In this document: in pieces, positions 44,256-52,066 of the stretch
Position numbering within the stretch: position 1 is the stretch's first letter
Layout: every line of letters starts with the position of its first letter
From: Haloplanus ruber
Lineage (GTDB): Archaea; Halobacteriota; Halobacteria; Halobacteriales; Haloferacaceae
DNA: 64,000 nt
NCBI RefSeq assembly: GCF_024494725.1
Contig: NZ_JANHDK010000003.1
Coordinates: 1 to 64,000, forward strand
Direction of reading: 5' to 3'
Translations under genes and position numbers: made by a program
Notes under the pieces: model-generated
Database searches by the model: none
What the model was told of the DNA's origin: nothing
Seen by the model: the letters and a program-made list of their open reading frames with translations, nothing else

Positions 44256-44909
44256 ATGGACGATGCCGTGCGGGCCCGGCGTGCTGCCCGCGACGCGCTC
44301 GCCGATATCGAGCCCGAACGGCTCCGCGAGGCGATTCGTGACCGCCTGGCGGACGCCTCGATGGCCCCCAGCGTCCTGACGCTGGTGAGCGCTCGCGCCC
44401 TCGATGCCGCGGTCGATCCCGACGATACCGCAGAGCGCGCTGCCGGCGTCCAACTCATCTACGAAGGACTACGACTCACCCGGACGCTCACCCACACCGA
44501 ACCTTGGCTCGACGACGACGAGGCCGCCCGCCAGGCCGACCTCGATATCCTCGCTGCCGACGTCCTCGTCTCACGTGGCTTCTACTTGCTCGCGCGGACC
44601 GAAACCGCCGAGCGGGCCGTCGAGGTGGTCCGTGCGTTCGGGCGCGATCAGACCCGGCGGCGTGACCCCGACGCCGATCCGCCGGCGCTGGATCGCAACC
44701 TCGAAGCCGACGTCTTCGCCCTCGCCGTCGCCGCGGGGACCACCGCCGCCGGCGTCACCCCCGGCGCCGAACTCCTCGAATACGCCGCCGGTCTCGCCCG
44801 CGAATTCGACGGCGACCTTCCCCCGACCGACACGGCGCTCCCCGACGCGGTGGCCGACCGCGTCCTCGCACTCGCCGACGGCGATGCCGCCCCGCCGGCG
44901 GACCCGTAA
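44256..44909 (+). CDS. Haloarchaeal helical protein, unknown function
   Basis: A 217-residue Ala/Asp-rich protein that is predicted almost all helical. The pattern AAGVQLIYEGLRLTRTLTHTEPWLDDD...ADLDILAADVLVSRGFYLLA recalls the helical bundle of polyprenyl-synthase-like folds, but no DDxxD pair is intact, so a catalytic role is not claimed. It is 133 bases after nadE with its own T-rich box (ctttgacttt, 44225) about 27 bases before the ATG. Confidence 0.7.
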   Translation: MDDAVRARRAARDALADIEPERLREAIRDRLADASMAPSVLTLVSARALDAAVDPDDTAERAAGVQLIYEGLRLTRTLTHTEPWLDDDEAARQADLDILAADVLVSRGFYLLARTETAERAVEVVRAFGRDQTRRRDPDADPPALDRNLEADVFALAVAAGTTAAGVTPGAELLEYAAGLAREFDGDLPPTDTALPDAVADRVLALADGDAAPPADP

Positions 44910-44910
44910 A

Positions 44911-44928
44911 TCGAAACGCCTAAAAATT
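44911..44928 (+). promoter_or_regulatory. BRE and TATA box of tRNA-Thr
   Basis: The sequence tcgaaacgcctaaaaatt holds a BRE-like cgaaa (44912-44916) and a TATA-like box (44920-44927) centred about 29 bases before mature tRNA-Thr. This is one of the clearest promoters in the window. Confidence 0.65.
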
Positions 44929-44952
44929 GGTCCGGCCAACTGATGTACGCGT

Positions 44953-45024
44953 GCCTGGGTAGCTTAGCGGTAAAGCGCGTCCTTGGTAAGGACGAGACCC
45001 CGGATTCAAATTCCGGCCTAGGCT
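44953..45024 (+). tRNA. tRNA-Thr (anticodon GGT)
   Basis: Acceptor gcctggg (44953-44959) pairs with cctaggc (45017-45023, one G-T pair), the anticodon stem cgtcc/ggacg encloses ttggtaa with anticodon GGT, and the T-arm is ccgga-ttcaaat-tccgg. 72 nt, discriminator T, no CCA. The T-rich ctctttct right after may end transcription. Downstream DNA changes to a lower GC content. Confidence 0.96.
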
Positions 45025-45332
45025 CTTTCTGCTGTACACTGCTTGTACGTACACGTTTCCGGCTACGCTCGTCTGAACGAACCCCGATCAAGATTCACGT
45101 CTCTCGATAAACAGGGCATCCCCCGCCGTCTTTCGATTCGATAAACTGTCAGTACACACAAACTAACTCACAGACAGCGGCGGGATAGCTCCGAAAGCGA
45201 CCGGGGGTACATCTCCTCAAGTGACACACCCGATTTCGCTAATCAATGCTCACAGAGGGACGAAGGGTAGTACGGAATGCGATAGAACCCCCTCGATGTG
45301 GTGAGTAGCTTCGGTAAGTACAGAGCGCGAGT
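45025..45332 (+). other. AT-richer gene-free stretch after tRNA-Thr
   Basis: About 308 bases with visibly lower GC than the rest of the window and no usable reading frame. It contains an imperfect inverted repeat with ends atcccccgccgtct (near 45118) and cagacagcggcgggat (near 45173), about 70 bases apart. No copy of the tRNA 3' end was found downstream, so an integrated element cannot be shown. Confidence 0.5.
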
Positions 45333-45530
45333 CTATCGGGGGTCAAACGCGTAGTAGACGATTACCGTTGTAACTCCCATCATTACTGCGTGGACGGTGG
45401 TCAACCCCTGAAAAAACAGACTCCCAGCGAATACTCCGAAGAAGCTCGCAACACCAACTGCGATGGCGTATTTCAGTCGAGGGAGACCTTCGACCCACGC
45501 CTCCAAACGGTAGTATGATTGCAGCACCAT
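45333..45530 (-). CDS. Small membrane protein in the AT-richer island
   Basis: A 65-residue protein with two hydrophobic helices (about 18-38 and 42-60) and an aromatic-rich start (QSYYRLEAWVEGLPRL). Codon use is more AT-rich than that of neighbours. The ATG at 45530 is chosen because a TATA-like tttttatata on the minus strand (45560-45570) would start transcription a few bases before it; the longer frame from 45587 includes the TATA box itself. No family recognised; possibly acquired. Confidence 0.6.
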   Translation of the reverse strand: MVLQSYYRLEAWVEGLPRLKYAIAVGVASFFGVFAGSLFFQGLTTVHAVMMGVTTVIVYYAFDPR

Positions 45531-45941
45531 CTCCGCGATGTTCGTTAAATAGCAGTATATAAAAATCACACCTTGATACACTCGCACCTCCTACTTTCCA
45601 GCCGAGTCATCACTGTATCTCTGAAACGAATGTGGTACACCTCGCGCAATGAAGTGCGCCACACGTATGAACCACGTAACCCCCTTCACAGATACGATGC
45701 GACGGTCGGCAACGCTCGAATCCGAATGTTCGGATCACATCTGTCGTTTCCCGGTATCCACAGAGTTCATACCGACCGAATACAGCTCGTTCACGGTTCG
45801 CTTCTCCCGTTAACCCGATCCCTCGTGACCGGCCCCTTCGATGACCGACGCGTGGGCACGTTCGGAGCCATCCGACGGCCGCGCAGTCGCCCCGGACCGA
45901 ACTGGAACTACTACGTTCCTCCACGGCCTATCGGTCGTACG
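45531..45941 (+). other. Gene-free stretch between small membrane gene and cysE
   Basis: About 410 bases including the divergent promoter region near 45540-45572. The rest has lower GC than the window and frames (for example the 5' extension of cysE from 45573) with a basic, non-haloarchaeal composition. An imperfect inverted repeat (tgtggtac near 45629, gccacacg near 45657) is present. Nothing else is supported. Confidence 0.4.
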
Positions 45942-46814
45942 ATGGATTACGAATACTCCAGCAACGCCCACCGCGAACTCGTCGCGGCCTATCGAGCGGA
46001 CGAACCGCCGTTCCCGACGGACGACTCGCGGGTGTATCCACGCCGCGAGTTTCTGCGTGACGAGCCACTGCTTCTCAAGCAACTCCTCTTCCCGCGGTGT
46101 TGGAACGGGACGGCGCTGCTCGACGACCCCGACGAAACCCGAGGGCACCTGACCGCGCTCGGGACGTGTATGCGAAAAGGGATCGGCGCCTACTCGGGGC
46201 AGGACGGGGACGAACTAACCGAGACCGTCGACCGAACACTCGACCGATTGCCGACGATTCGGCGCGCCCTCAAGCAGGACGCCGAGGCCGCGTACAAGGG
46301 CGATCCCGCGGCGAAGAGCTACTGCGAGATCATCCGGTCGTATCCCGGCTTTCACGCCATCCTCACCCACCGCGTCGCACACGTACTCTACGAGGCCGAC
46401 CACCCGGAGTACGCGCGCGAACTCGCCGAATACTCCAAAACCGAGACCGGGATCGACATCCATCCCGGGGCGGAGATCGGCGAGTGTTTCTTCGTCGACC
46501 ACGGGACCGGCGTCGTCATCGGCGAGACTGCCACGGTCGGCGACTGGGTCCGGATCTACCAGAACGTGACGCTCGGCGCTCTCCACTTCGAGGAGAAGGA
46601 GGGTGCGGAACACATGCTGGCGAAGGATTACAAGCGCCACCCCGACATCGGCGATCACGTCGTCATCGGGGCCGGAAGTAACGTCCTCGGCCCGGTCGAG
46701 ATTGGCGACCACGTGAGTATCGGTGCGAACTCCTGGGTTACCGACGACATCCCGGACGATACGAGCGTCTTCGTCTCCGAACACCCCGAGCAAGAGCGGA
46801 AGCCGAACCACTAA
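45942..46814 (+). CDS. cysE: Serine O-acetyltransferase (EpsC/CysE type)
   Basis: A 290-residue protein with an N-terminal helical domain and a left-handed beta-helix carrying the SAT signature: GIDIHPGAEIGECFFVDHG, GVVIGETATVGDWVRIYQNV and TLGAL. The active-site histidines are those of YPGFHAI and VDHGTG. It makes O-acetylserine from serine and acetyl-CoA for cysteine synthesis. The ATG at 45942 is chosen because upstream codons are basic and lie in the AT-richer region. No cysteine synthase gene is next to it. Confidence 0.9.
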   Translation: MDYEYSSNAHRELVAAYRADEPPFPTDDSRVYPRREFLRDEPLLLKQLLFPRCWNGTALLDDPDETRGHLTALGTCMRKGIGAYSGQDGDELTETVDRTLDRLPTIRRALKQDAEAAYKGDPAAKSYCEIIRSYPGFHAILTHRVAHVLYEADHPEYARELAEYSKTETGIDIHPGAEIGECFFVDHGTGVVIGETATVGDWVRIYQNVTLGALHFEEKEGAEHMLAKDYKRHPDIGDHVVIGAGSNVLGPVEIGDHVSIGANSWVTDDIPDDTSVFVSEHPEQERKPNH

Positions 46815-46829
46815 TCGACGGTCGGTTGG

Positions 46830-47095
46830 GTCACACGGGCACAGAACGGGCGCAATCGCGGCCTCTGTGCCGGAGGCGGTACGGTCCGACGGACGCCGAT
46901 TGTGGGTTTCTCCGACGCCGAGCGTCGGCCACCCGGAACCTGATGCCCGGCCCCGTGAGCGTGTACGGACTCCGCCCCGGAAGCGGCCGAAGACGGCGCC
47001 GTGGGGGAACGGCGCCGAGCACCGAGGTGCCAGTGGGGTGTGCCGGGCGCGCGGGTGGGGAGGATGGGAACTGAAGCCGGTGGTGCGCGCCCGGT
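46830..47095 (-). ncRNA. Candidate structured noncoding RNA, about 260 nt
   Basis: No frame here has haloarchaeal coding composition, yet four perfect hairpins follow one another: 47094-47085 with 47052-47043 (10 pairs), 47017-47009 with 47002-46994 (9 pairs, six-base loop), 46928-46922 with 46918-46912 (7 pairs, three-base loop) and 46871-46864 with 46845-46838 (8 pairs). On the minus strand a TATA-like tatatttaag is centred 27 bases before 47095, exactly the base of the first stem. I could not match it to SRP RNA or RNase P RNA. The strand is inferred from the TATA box. Confidence 0.45.
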
Positions 47096-47116
47096 CCAAC
47101 AGTTGCTATCCCCCGA

Positions 47117-47126
47117 CTTAAATATA
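47117..47126 (-). promoter_or_regulatory. TATA-like box for the candidate RNA (works on either strand)
   Basis: The sequence cttaaatata (minus: tatatttaag) is the strongest AT box in this area. On the minus strand it would start transcription near 47095; on the plus strand near 47149, close to a GTG (47150) and an ATG (47155). Confidence 0.5.
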
Positions 47127-47295
47127 CGTCAGACGTTGACAGCGTCGTCGTGCGATGAGGGCCGTCGTTGGCGGCATCAGTACGGGGTGTGAACGCGCCA
47201 ACCGGCCCGCCTCGCTTTCGGCCGTGGCACGCGTTTCGACGGGTCCCCAACGGGTGGGGAGGAAGGCTTTTGCTCGCCGCGACGGAGGGTTCGGC

Positions 47296-47400
47296 GTGAC
47301 CTGGGACGACCTCTTCGGCCGCGCCGAACGATACGACCGGACCGAGGCGGACATACTCGACGCGCTCCGCCGGACGCGTGGTGACGATGCCGACGACTGA
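47296..47400 (+). CDS. 34-residue microprotein, leaderless GTG start
   Basis: Acidic, helical short protein (VTWDDLFGRAERYDRTEADILDALRRTRGDDADD, split here only as description) with typical haloarchaeal composition. A T-rich box (ggctttt, 47266-47271) lies 27 bases before the GTG at 47296. The frame is open further upstream to ATG 47155, which also has an AT box 30 bases before it, but those 47 residues are basic and unlike a haloarchaeal protein. Unknown function. Confidence 0.55.
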   Translation: MTWDDLFGRAERYDRTEADILDALRRTRGDDADD

Positions 47401-47451
47401 GGCGGAGCGGCCCCGTCTCCCCGCAGTCGTCGCCCCGAGGGGTGGCGACCG

Positions 47452-47937
47452 GTGACCGCCGACAGCCCACACGATCCGATGCCGACGCGGGTCGTCGCCG
47501 ACGCAGGCGTCCTCGCGGCGGACCTCCTCGTCGGCGACCCGTCGCGGGCGGCGCTGGACCGCGTCCGCGAACACTCGTGGATGACTCTCGTCGCCAGCGA
47601 GCCACTTCTCGACGACGCTGCGGCCGTCGTCGCCGACGTCGCGGACGACGCGCTGGCTCGCGACTGGCGCGCCCGCGCTCAGCGGGCCAGCGAACGCGTC
47701 GCCCATCCCGACGGTGACCACCCGGCGCTCGCGTCCGCCTACCGCGGCGGGGCGATGCACCTGCTCACCCTCGACGAGTCACTGCTGTCGGCGGCGGCCG
47801 GGGCGGCCGTCCGCGGCCGTGTCGAGACGAGCGTCAGGCACCCTCGGGCCTTTGCGACGCTGTTCGACGCCGCGAGCCTCCATCGGGAGGCCGTCGGCGG
47901 CGGGTATCCGGGGCCGGATCGGGACCCGCGGGGCTAG
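47452..47937 (+). CDS. PIN-like domain protein, haloarchaeal
   Basis: A 161-residue protein beginning TRVVADAGVLAADLLVGD, the acidic first strand of a PIN-type fold, and later LLTLDESLLSAAAG as in PIN domains. Not all PIN acidic residues can be placed, so RNase activity is uncertain. GTG start at 47452. Its TAG stop lies inside the palindrome ctag that also holds the stop of the convergent rdgB gene. Confidence 0.65.
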   Translation: MTADSPHDPMPTRVVADAGVLAADLLVGDPSRAALDRVREHSWMTLVASEPLLDDAAAVVADVADDALARDWRARAQRASERVAHPDGDHPALASAYRGGAMHLLTLDESLLSAAAGAAVRGRVETSVRHPRAFATLFDAASLHREAVGGGYPGPDRDPRG

Positions 47938-48563
47938 CGGCTCGGATACCACTCCGCGAACTTCTCCAGGGCGCGCCCGCGGTGGGACACCGCGTTCTTC
48001 TTCGCCGGTCCCATCTCCGCGAAGGTGGTTCCCTCGTGTTCGAACACGGGGTCGTAGCCGAACCCCCCGTCGCCGCGAGGATCGACCAGGCGCCCGCGCA
48101 CGGCGCCTTCGAAGAGTTTGACGGGAAGGTCGGCGTCACCCTCCGGGTCGTTCTCCGCGGCCGCGGCGGCCGCCCGGTCCCCGCGGTCGACGGGGTCGGG
48201 GCTGGCCGCGAAGTCGTCGCCGTCGCAGTAGGCGAGGACACAGCGGAAGGCGGCACGTCCAGGTCCCTCGGCGGCCTCGCGGGCGAGGCGACTCACCCGC
48301 TCGATCCCGAGTGTTTCCTCGGCGTACGCAGTGTAAGGCCCTGGAAAGCCGTCGAGGGCGTCGACAAACAAGCCGGCGTCGTCGACGACGACCGGTTCGC
48401 CGGCGTGGCGGTACGCCTCGCGCGCACCGCGGACGGCGATGGGTTCGAGGGTCGGCGCCTGAATCTCGGCGTAGTCGAAATCGAGTTGCGTGACCGCACC
48501 GTCGTCGAGATATTCGCGGACCTCGCGGACCTTGCCCGCGTTGGTCGTGACGTAGTTGAGCAC
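47934..48563 (-). CDS. rdgB: XTP/dITP diphosphatase (RdgB/HAM1 family)
   Basis: A 209-residue house-cleaning enzyme that hydrolyses noncanonical purine triphosphates. It has [12 protein letters not shown] at the start, [42 protein letters not shown] and [11 protein letters not shown]. The GTG at 48563 is the start: a minus-strand box (cctctttgc) is centred exactly 27 bases upstream, and the extra residues of the longer frame (from 48788) are basic and overlap the aIF2-gamma gene region. Confidence 0.93.
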   Translation of the reverse strand: MLNYVTTNAGKVREVREYLDDGAVTQLDFDYAEIQAPTLEPIAVRGAREAYRHAGEPVVVDDAGLFVDALDGFPGPYTAYAEETLGIERVSRLAREAAEGPGRAAFRCVLAYCDGDDFAASPDPVDRGDRAAAAAAENDPEGDADLPVKLFEGAVRGRLVDPRGDGGFGYDPVFEHEGTTFAEMGPAKKNAVSHRGRALEKFAEWYPSR

Positions 48564-48750
48564 AGCGGCGGTGGGGACGGTCGGGGCAAAGAGGCGTCGG
48601 TCCCGGACTGGCCTCCGCGTTCGGCCGTCTACGGACTGGTTGGTCCCCGAGACCCCGTCGCGGCGGCGTCCGACGCGGCCAGCGGCTCTCGCCCGGAGAA
48701 CAGCAACTTTATCACCCGCAGGGAGCGAAATTCCTCCAAGATTACTCTCA

Positions 48751-49983
48751 ATGGCGACGGAAACACACCAGCAACCGGAGGTGAACATCGGTCTCGTAGG
48801 CCACGTCGATCACGGGAAGACGACGTTGGTCCAGGCTCTCAGTGGGTCTTGGACGGACCAACACTCCGAGGAGATGAAACGCGGTATCTCCATCAGGCTC
48901 GGGTACGCGGACGCGACGTTCCGCAAGTGCCCGGAGGTCGAGGAACCGGAGGCGTTCACCGTCGAGGAGACCTGTCCCGACGGCTCGGAGAGCGAGGTGT
49001 TGCGGACGGTCTCGTTCGTGGACGCGCCCGGTCACGAGACGCTCATGGCGACCATGCTCTCGGGAGCCGCGCTCATGGACGGTGCGGTGCTGGTCGTGAG
49101 CGCAACCGAGGAGGTGCCCCAGGCTCAGACCGAGGAGCACCTGATGGCACTCGACATCATCGGCGTCGAGAACATCGTCATCGCACAGAACAAGATCGAC
49201 CTCGTCGACCGAGACCAGGCGGTCCGGAACCACGAACAGATCCAGGAGTTCGTCGCGGGCACCGTCGCCGAGGACGCTCCCATCGTCCCCGTCAGCGCCC
49301 AGCAGGAGGTCAACATGGATCTCCTCATCGACGCCGTCGAGCGAGAGATTCCGACGCCCGACCGCGAGGCGAGCGACGCCGCGCGGATGTTCGTCGCCCG
49401 GAGCTTCGACATCAACCGCCCGGGGACGACGTGGGCGGATCTCAAGGGTGGGGTCGTCGGCGGCAGTCTCGTCGACGGCTCTCTCGAAGCCGGTGAGGAG
49501 ATCGAACTCCGCCCCGGCCGAGAGGTCGAGGAGGGCGGCCAGACCGAGTGGCGACCCATCACGACTGAGGTGCGCTCGCTACAGGCGGGGAGCCAGTCGG
49601 TCGACGTCGCCACGCCCGGCGGCCTCCTTGGTGTCGGCACGGGGCTGGACCCGTCGCTGACGAAAGGCGACGCGCTGGCCGGGCAGGTCGCGGGCGAACC
49701 CGGGACGCTTCCCCCGACCCACGAGGCCTTCGAGATGGACGTGGAACTGCTCGACCGAGTCGTCGGCGAGGACGGCGACGAAATCGAGGAGATTTCGACG
49801 GGCGAACCGCTGATGCTCACCGTCGGCACCGCGACGACCGTCGGCGCGGTGACCAGCGCGCGCTCCGGTGAGTGTGAGGTATCGCTGAAACGCCCCGTCT
49901 GTGCGGAGTCGGGGTCGAAAATCGCCATCAATCGCCGCGTCGGCGCGCGCTGGCGGCTCATCGGCATCGGCACGCTCAAGTGA
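48751..49983 (+). CDS. eif2g: Translation initiation factor aIF2 subunit gamma
   Basis: A 410-residue GTPase that carries initiator Met-tRNA to the small ribosomal subunit. G1 [10 protein letters not shown], switch 2 DAPGHE and G4 NKID are present, then domains II and III. In place of the usual zinc knuckle with four cysteines only two remain ([20 protein letters not shown]), so zinc binding here is doubtful. A TATA-like aactttatcac near 48703-48713 suggests a short leader. First gene of a conserved translation/transcription cluster. Confidence 0.96.
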   Translation: MATETHQQPEVNIGLVGHVDHGKTTLVQALSGSWTDQHSEEMKRGISIRLGYADATFRKCPEVEEPEAFTVEETCPDGSESEVLRTVSFVDAPGHETLMATMLSGAALMDGAVLVVSATEEVPQAQTEEHLMALDIIGVENIVIAQNKIDLVDRDQAVRNHEQIQEFVAGTVAEDAPIVPVSAQQEVNMDLLIDAVEREIPTPDREASDAARMFVARSFDINRPGTTWADLKGGVVGGSLVDGSLEAGEEIELRPGREVEEGGQTEWRPITTEVRSLQAGSQSVDVATPGGLLGVGTGLDPSLTKGDALAGQVAGEPGTLPPTHEAFEMDVELLDRVVGEDGDEIEEISTGEPLMLTVGTATTVGAVTSARSGECEVSLKRPVCAESGSKIAINRRVGARWRLIGIGTLK

Positions 49984-50366
49984 CAGGGCCTCGCGTCGCC
50001 ATGGACACCAGCGCGCTCATGATGCCTATCGAATGCGACGTGCGGGTGTTCGACGAACTCGACCGCCTGCTCGGCGATATCGCGTTCGTGACGCCGGCGA
50101 CGGTGATTGCGGAACTGGACCGGCTGTCAGCGGGCGCCGGCGAGGAGGCCACGGCCGCGAGCGTCGGTCGGGACCTGGCGGAGCGCTGTGACGTGGTAGA
50201 GACGGACGAATCGCACGCAGACGACGCCCTCGTCGAACTCGCCGGCCGCGGCGAGTGCGAGTACGTCGTGACGAACGACGGCCCACTCAGAGACCGCCTG
50301 CTCGAACGCGGAGTTCGGGTAATCGGTTTAAGGGGTCGGAACACACTGAACATAACACAACCTTAG
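49980..50366 (+). CDS. PIN-domain ribonuclease-like protein
   Basis: A 128-residue PIN protein with the acidic residues in [11 protein letters not shown], the glutamate in [16 protein letters not shown] and [16 protein letters not shown], the family pattern of four acids. A gene of this type between aIF2-gamma and rpo7 is widespread in archaea and related to Fcf1/Utp24-type nucleases of rRNA processing. It overlaps the aIF2-gamma gene by four bases (GTGA). Confidence 0.9.
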   Translation: MTGPRVAMDTSALMMPIECDVRVFDELDRLLGDIAFVTPATVIAELDRLSAGAGEEATAASVGRDLAERCDVVETDESHADDALVELAGRGECEYVVTNDGPLRDRLLERGVRVIGLRGRNTLNITQP

Positions 50367-50367
50367 C

Positions 50368-50940
50368 ATGTACAAACGGGTACGACTCAAGGACACGGTC
50401 GAAGTGCCGCCGCGGCACCTCGCCGACGTGACGCCCGAGCGGGTCAAGCGCCTGCTCCAAGACAAACTCGAAGGTCGGATGGACGAGGAGGTGGGGAGCG
50501 TCGTGAGTGTCGTCGAGGTCCACGATATTGGCGACGGCGCGGTGCTGCCCAACCGCCCCGGAGTCTACTACGAGGCGGACTTCGATGCCATCACCTACGA
50601 TCCACAGATGCAGGAGGTCGTCGACGGCACCGTCGTCGAGGTCGTGGAGTTCGGCGCCTTCGTCGGGATCGGTCCCGTCGACGGGCTGCTCCACGTCTCA
50701 CAGATCTCCGACGAATATCTCGCCTACGATGGCGAGAACCAGCAGCTCGCCTCGACGGAGACGAACCGCACCCTCGCGGTCGGCGACGAAGTCCGGGTCC
50801 GGATCGTCACCAAGAGCGTCGACGAGCGCAACCCGCGGGACAGCAAGATCGGGTTGACTGCCAAACAGCCGGGACTGGGCAAGCACGGCTGGCTCGAAGA
50901 GGAGCGACAGCAACGCGAGGCACAGATGGAGGGTAACTGA
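50368..50940 (+). CDS. rpo7: RNA polymerase subunit Rpo7 (RpoE1, E')
   Basis: A 190-residue subunit with the N-terminal RNP-like domain (MYKRVRLKDTVEVPP) and the C-terminal S1 OB domain (VVDGTVVEVVEFGAFVGIGPVDGLLHVSQI). With Rpo4 it forms the RNA-binding stalk of archaeal RNA polymerase. It lies one base after the PIN gene and overlaps spt4 by one base. Confidence 0.96.
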   Translation: MYKRVRLKDTVEVPPRHLADVTPERVKRLLQDKLEGRMDEEVGSVVSVVEVHDIGDGAVLPNRPGVYYEADFDAITYDPQMQEVVDGTVVEVVEFGAFVGIGPVDGLLHVSQISDEYLAYDGENQQLASTETNRTLAVGDEVRVRIVTKSVDERNPRDSKIGLTAKQPGLGKHGWLEEERQQREAQMEGN

Positions 50941-51137
50941 TGGCCGAGGACCGCCTCGCCTGCCGTGAGTGTCACTTCATCAACGACCCCGACACGCAGA
51001 CCTGCGCGAGTTGCGGGTCGTCGAGTCTCACGGAGGACTGGGCGGGCTACGTCATCATCACCCACCCCGAGCGCTCCGAGGTCGCCGAGGAGATGAACGT
51101 CTCCGAACCCGGCGGGTACGCGCTGAAGGTCCGCTGA
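50940..51137 (+). CDS. spt4: Transcription elongation factor Spt4 (RpoE2, E'')
   Basis: A 65-residue zinc protein: CRECHFINDPDTQTCASCG gives the four cysteines. It pairs with Spt5 to keep RNA polymerase processive. Overlaps rpo7 by one base (TGATG), consistent with coupled translation. Confidence 0.95.
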   Translation: MAEDRLACRECHFINDPDTQTCASCGSSSLTEDWAGYVIITHPERSEVAEEMNVSEPGGYALKVR

Positions 51138-51139
51138 CC

Positions 51140-51661
51140 GTGCTCGAACTCCCCGACGATCTTCGGGACGCGTTCAAAGAGCCGCTGGGTCGGGTGTTCA
51201 CCGATCCTACGACCCTGCTCGCCGCCGACGACGCCGGCCGCCCGCTCGTGGCTATCGGCGACGTCGTCACCGCGCACCTCCTCGACGCCGGCCGTCAGCC
51301 GGACGTGGCGGTGATCGACGGCTACACCGAGCGCGAACCGGTCACGGACGACGTGGCCGCGGCCCTTCCCGAGCCGGACGTCACGGTGACGAACCCGCCG
51401 GCGACGCTCTCCCGAGAGCTACTCACGGCGCTCGTGACCGCCCTGGCGGACGGGCCGACCGTCGTCGGGGTCGACGGCGAGGAGGACCTGGCAACGTTGC
51501 CTGCGCTTCTCGCGGCCCCGCTCGGCGGCGCCGTCGTCTACGGCCAACCCGGCGAGGGGATGGTGCTCGTACCCGTCACCGACGAGTCGCGGGCGACCGC
51601 TCGCGACCTGCTCTCGCGGATGGCCGGCGACGTTGAGGGCGCACTCGATATCGTCGCGTAA
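51140..51661 (+). CDS. GTP-dependent dephospho-CoA kinase (DUF359)
   Basis: A 173-residue protein of the archaeal DPCK family that makes CoA from dephospho-CoA with GTP. Conserved parts: VAIGDVVTAHLLDAG, VIDGYTERE, TVTNPPATLSREL and VVGVDGEEDLATLPALLAAP, VYGQPGEGMVLVPV. GTG start at 51140, two bases after spt4; same operon. Confidence 0.92.
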   Translation: MLELPDDLRDAFKEPLGRVFTDPTTLLAADDAGRPLVAIGDVVTAHLLDAGRQPDVAVIDGYTEREPVTDDVAAALPEPDVTVTNPPATLSRELLTALVTALADGPTVVGVDGEEDLATLPALLAAPLGGAVVYGQPGEGMVLVPVTDESRATARDLLSRMAGDVEGALDIVA

Positions 51662-51733
51662 CGCCGCTCGGAGCGCTTCGGTCGCTTCGTAATGCTTTTG
51701 TCCGGTTCGAGACCACGTATGGGTAACTGAACG

Positions 51734-52054
51734 ATGGATATCGATATCATCGAGGAAGACGAGAACCCGATGTTGCACCGCACGGACGTGCGTTTCCGGA
51801 TCACCCACGAGGACGCGACTCCCTCCCGCCTCTCCGTTCGAGACAGTCTCGCGGCCAAGCTCAACAAGGACTCCGCCGAAGTCGTCGTCCACGAACTCGA
51901 CACGAAGTTCGGGATGCGCAAGACCATCGGCTACGCCAAGGTGTACGAGAGTCCGGACCACGCCCGCGACGTGGAACAGGAGCATATGCTCGACCGGAAC
52001 AAGATCAGCCCCGACGCTGAGGACGCCGAGGACGCCGAAGCCGAAGAGGCGTAA
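51734..52054 (+). CDS. rps24e: 30S ribosomal protein S24e
   Basis: A 106-residue protein with the S24e pattern (ENPMLHRTDVRFRITHEDATPSR, AAKLNKDSAEVVVHELDTKFGM) and an acidic C-terminal tail. A T-rich box (gcttttgtc, 51692-51700) gives it its own promoter. The small S27ae gene that usually follows S24e is absent: the Kae1-Bud32 gene starts 12 bases after the stop. Confidence 0.96.
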   Translation: MDIDIIEEDENPMLHRTDVRFRITHEDATPSRLSVRDSLAAKLNKDSAEVVVHELDTKFGMRKTIGYAKVYESPDHARDVEQEHMLDRNKISPDAEDAEDAEAEEA

Positions 52055-52066
52055 CGCCCCGAACTG

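Noticed and set aside
45119-45190. MITE or insertion sequence with terminal inverted repeats
   Set aside because: The inverted repeat is imperfect, there is no target duplication, and no second copy is seen in the window.
46815-47126. SRP 7S RNA or RNase P RNA gene
   Set aside because: The GGAAGG/AGCAG core of SRP helix 8 and the GGAAAGTCC core of RNase P RNA are missing on both strands.
46831-47760. 309-codon minus-strand frame across the candidate RNA and PIN-like gene
   Set aside because: Arg/Pro-rich composition without acidic bias; antisense to a supported gene for a third of its length.
47934-47937. Overlapping convergent stop codons in the palindrome ctag
   Set aside because: A neat arrangement, but expected now and then by chance for convergent genes ending in TAG.
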